From Rhodoferax potami (GTDB lineage Bacteria; Pseudomonadota; Gammaproteobacteria; Burkholderiales; Burkholderiaceae_C), in assembly GCF_032193805.1 (NCBI RefSeq), contig NZ_JAVBIK010000001.1, positions 2,501,001 through 2,565,000 of the forward strand: a stretch of 64,000 nucleotides of DNA. The letters run 5' to 3'. Made by a program: the position numbers and the translations under genes. Positions 62,301-64,000 of the stretch are shown here, piece by piece. Numbering within the stretch: the stretch's first letter is position 1; every line of letters begins with the position of its first letter. Under the pieces are notes generated by a model that was not told the DNA's origin, searched no databases, and saw only the letters and a program-made list of their open reading frames with translations.

Positions 62301-64000
62301 CTGCAAACAGAGTTGGGTGAGTGGGCGATAGAGCTTCAAGAGCCGGTGTCCGATACCGTCATTTCTTTGGCCCATTCTTTGCTGGGCAGTTCCGCGACGG
62401 TGGGCTTTACTGCGCTTTCAGAAACCGCCAAAGCCTTGGAGCAAGCGCTTCAGCATGTTCAGTTGCACCGGCAAGTGCAGGCAGACCATGCAGATGTGTT
62501 TTGCGACGCCGCTGAAGACATTCGCCGCTTGCTGCACCAGTTCGCTGCAGGTTTTGTGAAAGAGGCGGATTCACACGTTTTGCAAGCTTTGCAAGACATC
62601 ACCGAAACGGAGTTCCCGGCACCTGTGATGGAGTCCGGGGATACCTTGCAAGAGCCGGACGAGGAATCGGACTTCAACAGCCTCGAATCTGTCGCGCCCG
62701 TGGCTTCCGAGCCAGTGCCGCTCGCCGAGCCCGAAGCCCCCGCGGATGTGGCCTTGCCGCCCGAAACACCAGCCTCCGAGGCGGTGAACGCGCCAACGCC
62801 TTTGCCAGAAGCTGCTCCCCTCATCGTGTTGGATGGGGATGATGAAGAATGGGTCGCGCAAGACAGCCTCGATGTGGACTTGCTGCCCATCTTTGAAGAA
62901 GAGGCCACTGAGTTGATGCCTCAATTAGGTGCCGCACTGCGCCAATGGGTATCTCATCCCGACGAGATGGCTGCCCGGCAAGAAGTGATGCGTTTGCTCC
63001 ACACACTCAAGGGCAGTGCGCGCCTTGCGGGTGCCATGCGCTTGGGTGAAATGGGGCACCGGATGGAGTCCTCCATCGAGACCTTGGGTGCCGAAGGTTT
63101 GCAATCGCTGCAACTCGAGCCCTTGCTCACCCGCTTTGATGCGATGCAGGCGGTGTTTGTGGGCTTGGGCAGAGCGCTCCAGGACGCGGAGCAAGAAGCG
63201 GCTGTGCCGACACCCCCAGTGTCTACGCTAGCAACCGAGGCAACGGCTCCTGAGTCGGGTGCAGCGGCACGCATGCCCAAGCTATTGCCCGCAGTGGCGG
63301 CTACGGCTCCCCAGCCACGCGCGCAAGGTAACCAATCGGTGCGTGTGCGTGCGCAGCTGTTGGATCGGCTGGTCAACCAAGCGGGCGAGGTCATGATTGC
63401 GCGTTCGCGGGTGGATGAGCGAATCGGTCAGATCCGCATGTCGCTGGGCGAGCTTTCGGGCAACCTGGATCGCTTGCGCCAGCAACTGCGCGACGTCGAG
63501 TTGCAAGCCGAGTCACAAATGCAGTCTCGACTGGCGCAGACCAAAGACTCGCAACAGGCCTTCGACCCGCTGGAGTTTGACCGGTTCACACGCGTACAAG
63601 AGCTGACCCGCATGATGGCCGAGTCGGTGAACGACGTGGCCACTGTGCAGCGCAATTTGCTCCGCTCGGTGGAAGGCGCCGAGGACGACTTGATCGCACA
63701 AGGTCGCCAGGCCCGCGAACTGCAAAAAGACTTGCTCCGCACCCGGATGGTGGAATTCGACAGCGTGTCAGACCGCCTGTATGGCGTGGTCCGCCAAGCG
63801 GCGAAAGATGTCGGAAAGCAAGTCAAGCTGGACATCATCGGGGACGCGATTGAAGTGGACCGCGGTGTGCTGGACCGTATGGCGCCCGCCTTTGAGCACT
63901 TGTTGCGCAACGCGGTGGCACACGGTGTTGAGAGGCCTGAAGTGCGAGTGACCGCGGGTAAGCCGGCGGCAGGCGCGATTCAGGTGCGGGTCTTGCAAGA
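59337..64000 (+). CDS. pilL: Pil-Chp hybrid histidine kinase PilL/ChpA, C-terminus cut by window edge
   Basis: Starts MSSNLLDSGDNELAIG; about 1554 residues are visible and the frame stays open. An N-terminal scaffold of about 600 residues is followed by three Hpt-type modules with histidines at about 678 (AFHTLKGSSRM), 1013 (AHSLLGSS) and 1222 (LLHTLKGSARL), separated by acidic Pro/Glu-rich linkers. After residue 1340 comes the CheA-like dimerisation region (SVRVRAQLLDRLVNQAGEVM) and the start of the ATP-binding domain (EHLLRNAVAHGVE). The CheW and receiver domains are expected beyond the edge. Phosphorylates PilG and PilH. Confidence 0.93.
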   Translation, partial: MSSNLLDSGDNELAIGDLGPLAWVLEELRKSLDGATKAMRRFVRDAEMARGADLTELDASHLRIARQQLHQAVGALEMVGLEAPAKFVRAMETLAQKFVQRPEQCSDDAANAMERASFALTEYLDGVIKGKSASSVALFPQYKVLLEMAGAERIHPADLWPPAWQWIPVQVPEGVEPHTAGPQVRREMDHAVLRLVKYGEKEAALRLLQVSLGLAAAAQSMEERTFWMVCGAYFEGMSQDLFDSDIYTKRAASRILQQYVALTKGQTAVSERLAQDIVFFCSRAIPADPTVAPVLTAVRTAYGLTRNKQVDYVSEQFGRFDPAMLVLARKRIAAAAETWSALAGGDVNRLKAAAEQFAAVSEAVTKLHPESGELARGLSQVIEATARSGVAPTPAVAMEVATSILYLEAAYEDLDPTDNQLAERSARLAQRLQHVTDGEEPEPLETWMEELYRRVSDRQTMGSVVDELRTTLGDIEKSLDQFFRDPRDKSPLRSVPGQFAQMRGVFSVLGLDQPSLAALRMRTTVEQLLVDEVDASTAPTGVFEKLGNSLGALGFLIDMLSFQRSLAKTLFVYDESLGEFKPVMGRERMVVPEVEVVQDEVQDDLASLAAVAAASPTPASAPIQPAAADLDDDDAAELQDIFLEEARDVIERGREALAALRLDPTNLADQTTLRRAFHTLKGSSRMVGLDDFGEASWAFEQLLNTSLAEQRPASNALMDVADQAIAGLARWVADIAQGQASGWSSVPFRATADALRLHGQSVALDIPSELPDAVISSDEALIEPEASLAQDAPSIEQPAEEASDLELPELEEIQVDFAATEMGSIVLDDLPSPPPEEAKPDFVATQIFDFDATSLDIAEPTAQSLDSVESVELSDVDLGDFDFSDFDAPSQTIHAPLETRLLDINELESSKAPVADAPDEPEELVAAEFDSEELVEEQSPPATTGLVLQFPERVSADPDEGMKVIGPLRMSIPLYNVYLNEADEWSRRLQTELGEWAIELQEPVSDTVISLAHSLLGSSATVGFTALSETAKALEQALQHVQLHRQVQADHADVFCDAAEDIRRLLHQFAAGFVKEADSHVLQALQDITETEFPAPVMESGDTLQEPDEESDFNSLESVAPVASEPVPLAEPEAPADVALPPETPASEAVNAPTPLPEAAPLIVLDGDDEEWVAQDSLDVDLLPIFEEEATELMPQLGAALRQWVSHPDEMAARQEVMRLLHTLKGSARLAGAMRLGEMGHRMESSIETLGAEGLQSLQLEPLLTRFDAMQAVFVGLGRALQDAEQEAAVPTPPVSTLATEATAPESGAAARMPKLLPAVAATAPQPRAQGNQSVRVRAQLLDRLVNQAGEVMIARSRVDERIGQIRMSLGELSGNLDRLRQQLRDVELQAESQMQSRLAQTKDSQQAFDPLEFDRFTRVQELTRMMAESVNDVATVQRNLLRSVEGAEDDLIAQGRQARELQKDLLRTRMVEFDSVSDRLYGVVRQAAKDVGKQVKLDIIGDAIEVDRGVLDRMAPAFEHLLRNAVAHGVERPEVRVTAGKPAAGAIQVRVLQ

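Overview
The window looks like a chromosomal segment of a betaproteobacterium of the Burkholderiales, most likely a Comamonadaceae close to Rhodoferax. This is inferred from high-GC coding sequence, family-typical gene orders (ffh / ypjD-pilS-pilR-ampD, dusB-fis-purH, accB-accC-prmA-DUF3426, rubredoxin-pilGHIJ-pilL), a Lys/Ala-rich histone H1-like protein, a PEP-CTERM protein and tripartite-tricarboxylate (TTT) binding proteins. No prophage, insertion sequence, integron or CRISPR array is visible. Almost all of it is core genome.

Layout. 1-7 kb: phospholipid genes (cdsA-like, plsC), mtgA, a TonB-like protein, an RNB exoribonuclease, a YqiA-type esterase and rodA. 7-14 kb: a beta-hydroxyacid dehydrogenase, tldD, aroG behind a leader-peptide attenuator, mpl, an unrecognised 199-residue protein and a TlpA-like thioredoxin. 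14-18 kb: accB-accC-prmA-DUF3426. 18-23 kb: histone-like gene and class Ia ribonucleotide reductase (nrdA, nrdB) with candidate NrdR boxes. 23-29.5 kb: ampD, pilR, pilS, a small ribbon protein, a CcsA-like membrane protein, ffh. 29.5-34 kb: the most accessory part, with a DUF2817 hydrolase, a TTT receptor and a LysR regulator (the last two frameshifted) and a nidogen-like PEP-CTERM protein. 34-42.8 kb: miaB, a HAMP-only membrane protein with a small partner, tRNA-Met, enoyl-CoA hydratase, M61 peptidase, dsbC, a UbiH-like monooxygenase, a MOSC protein. 42.8-55.3 kb: a degenerate GGDEF protein, ychF, an EamA transporter, mnmH, a YqaA-like protein, dusB-fis, purH, a second TTT receptor, gmhA, hemL, thiD. 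55.4-64 kb: rubredoxin and the type IV pilus chemosensory operon pilG-H-I-J-L, with pilL running off the right edge.

The strongest unusual signals are non-coding. (1) Three copies of an approximately 92-96 bp structured element share short conserved blocks but have different outer and inner stems that stay self-complementary. Two lie between plsC and mtgA and one is inserted in frame in mpl. (2) A 22-residue leader peptide with seven aromatic residues in eight positions precedes a terminator and a matching anti-terminator segment in front of aroG. (3) A second dispersed repeat (GCGC...ATAGC type) occurs at least eight times, sometimes inside or at the end of genes. (4) A perfect 13-bp inverted repeat buries the start codon of the PEP-CTERM gene.

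Single-base frameshifts interrupt accC (normally essential), the TTT receptor and the LysR gene, and possibly the start of thiD. Most lie in homopolymers, so sequencing error must be excluded before any of these genes is called dead.
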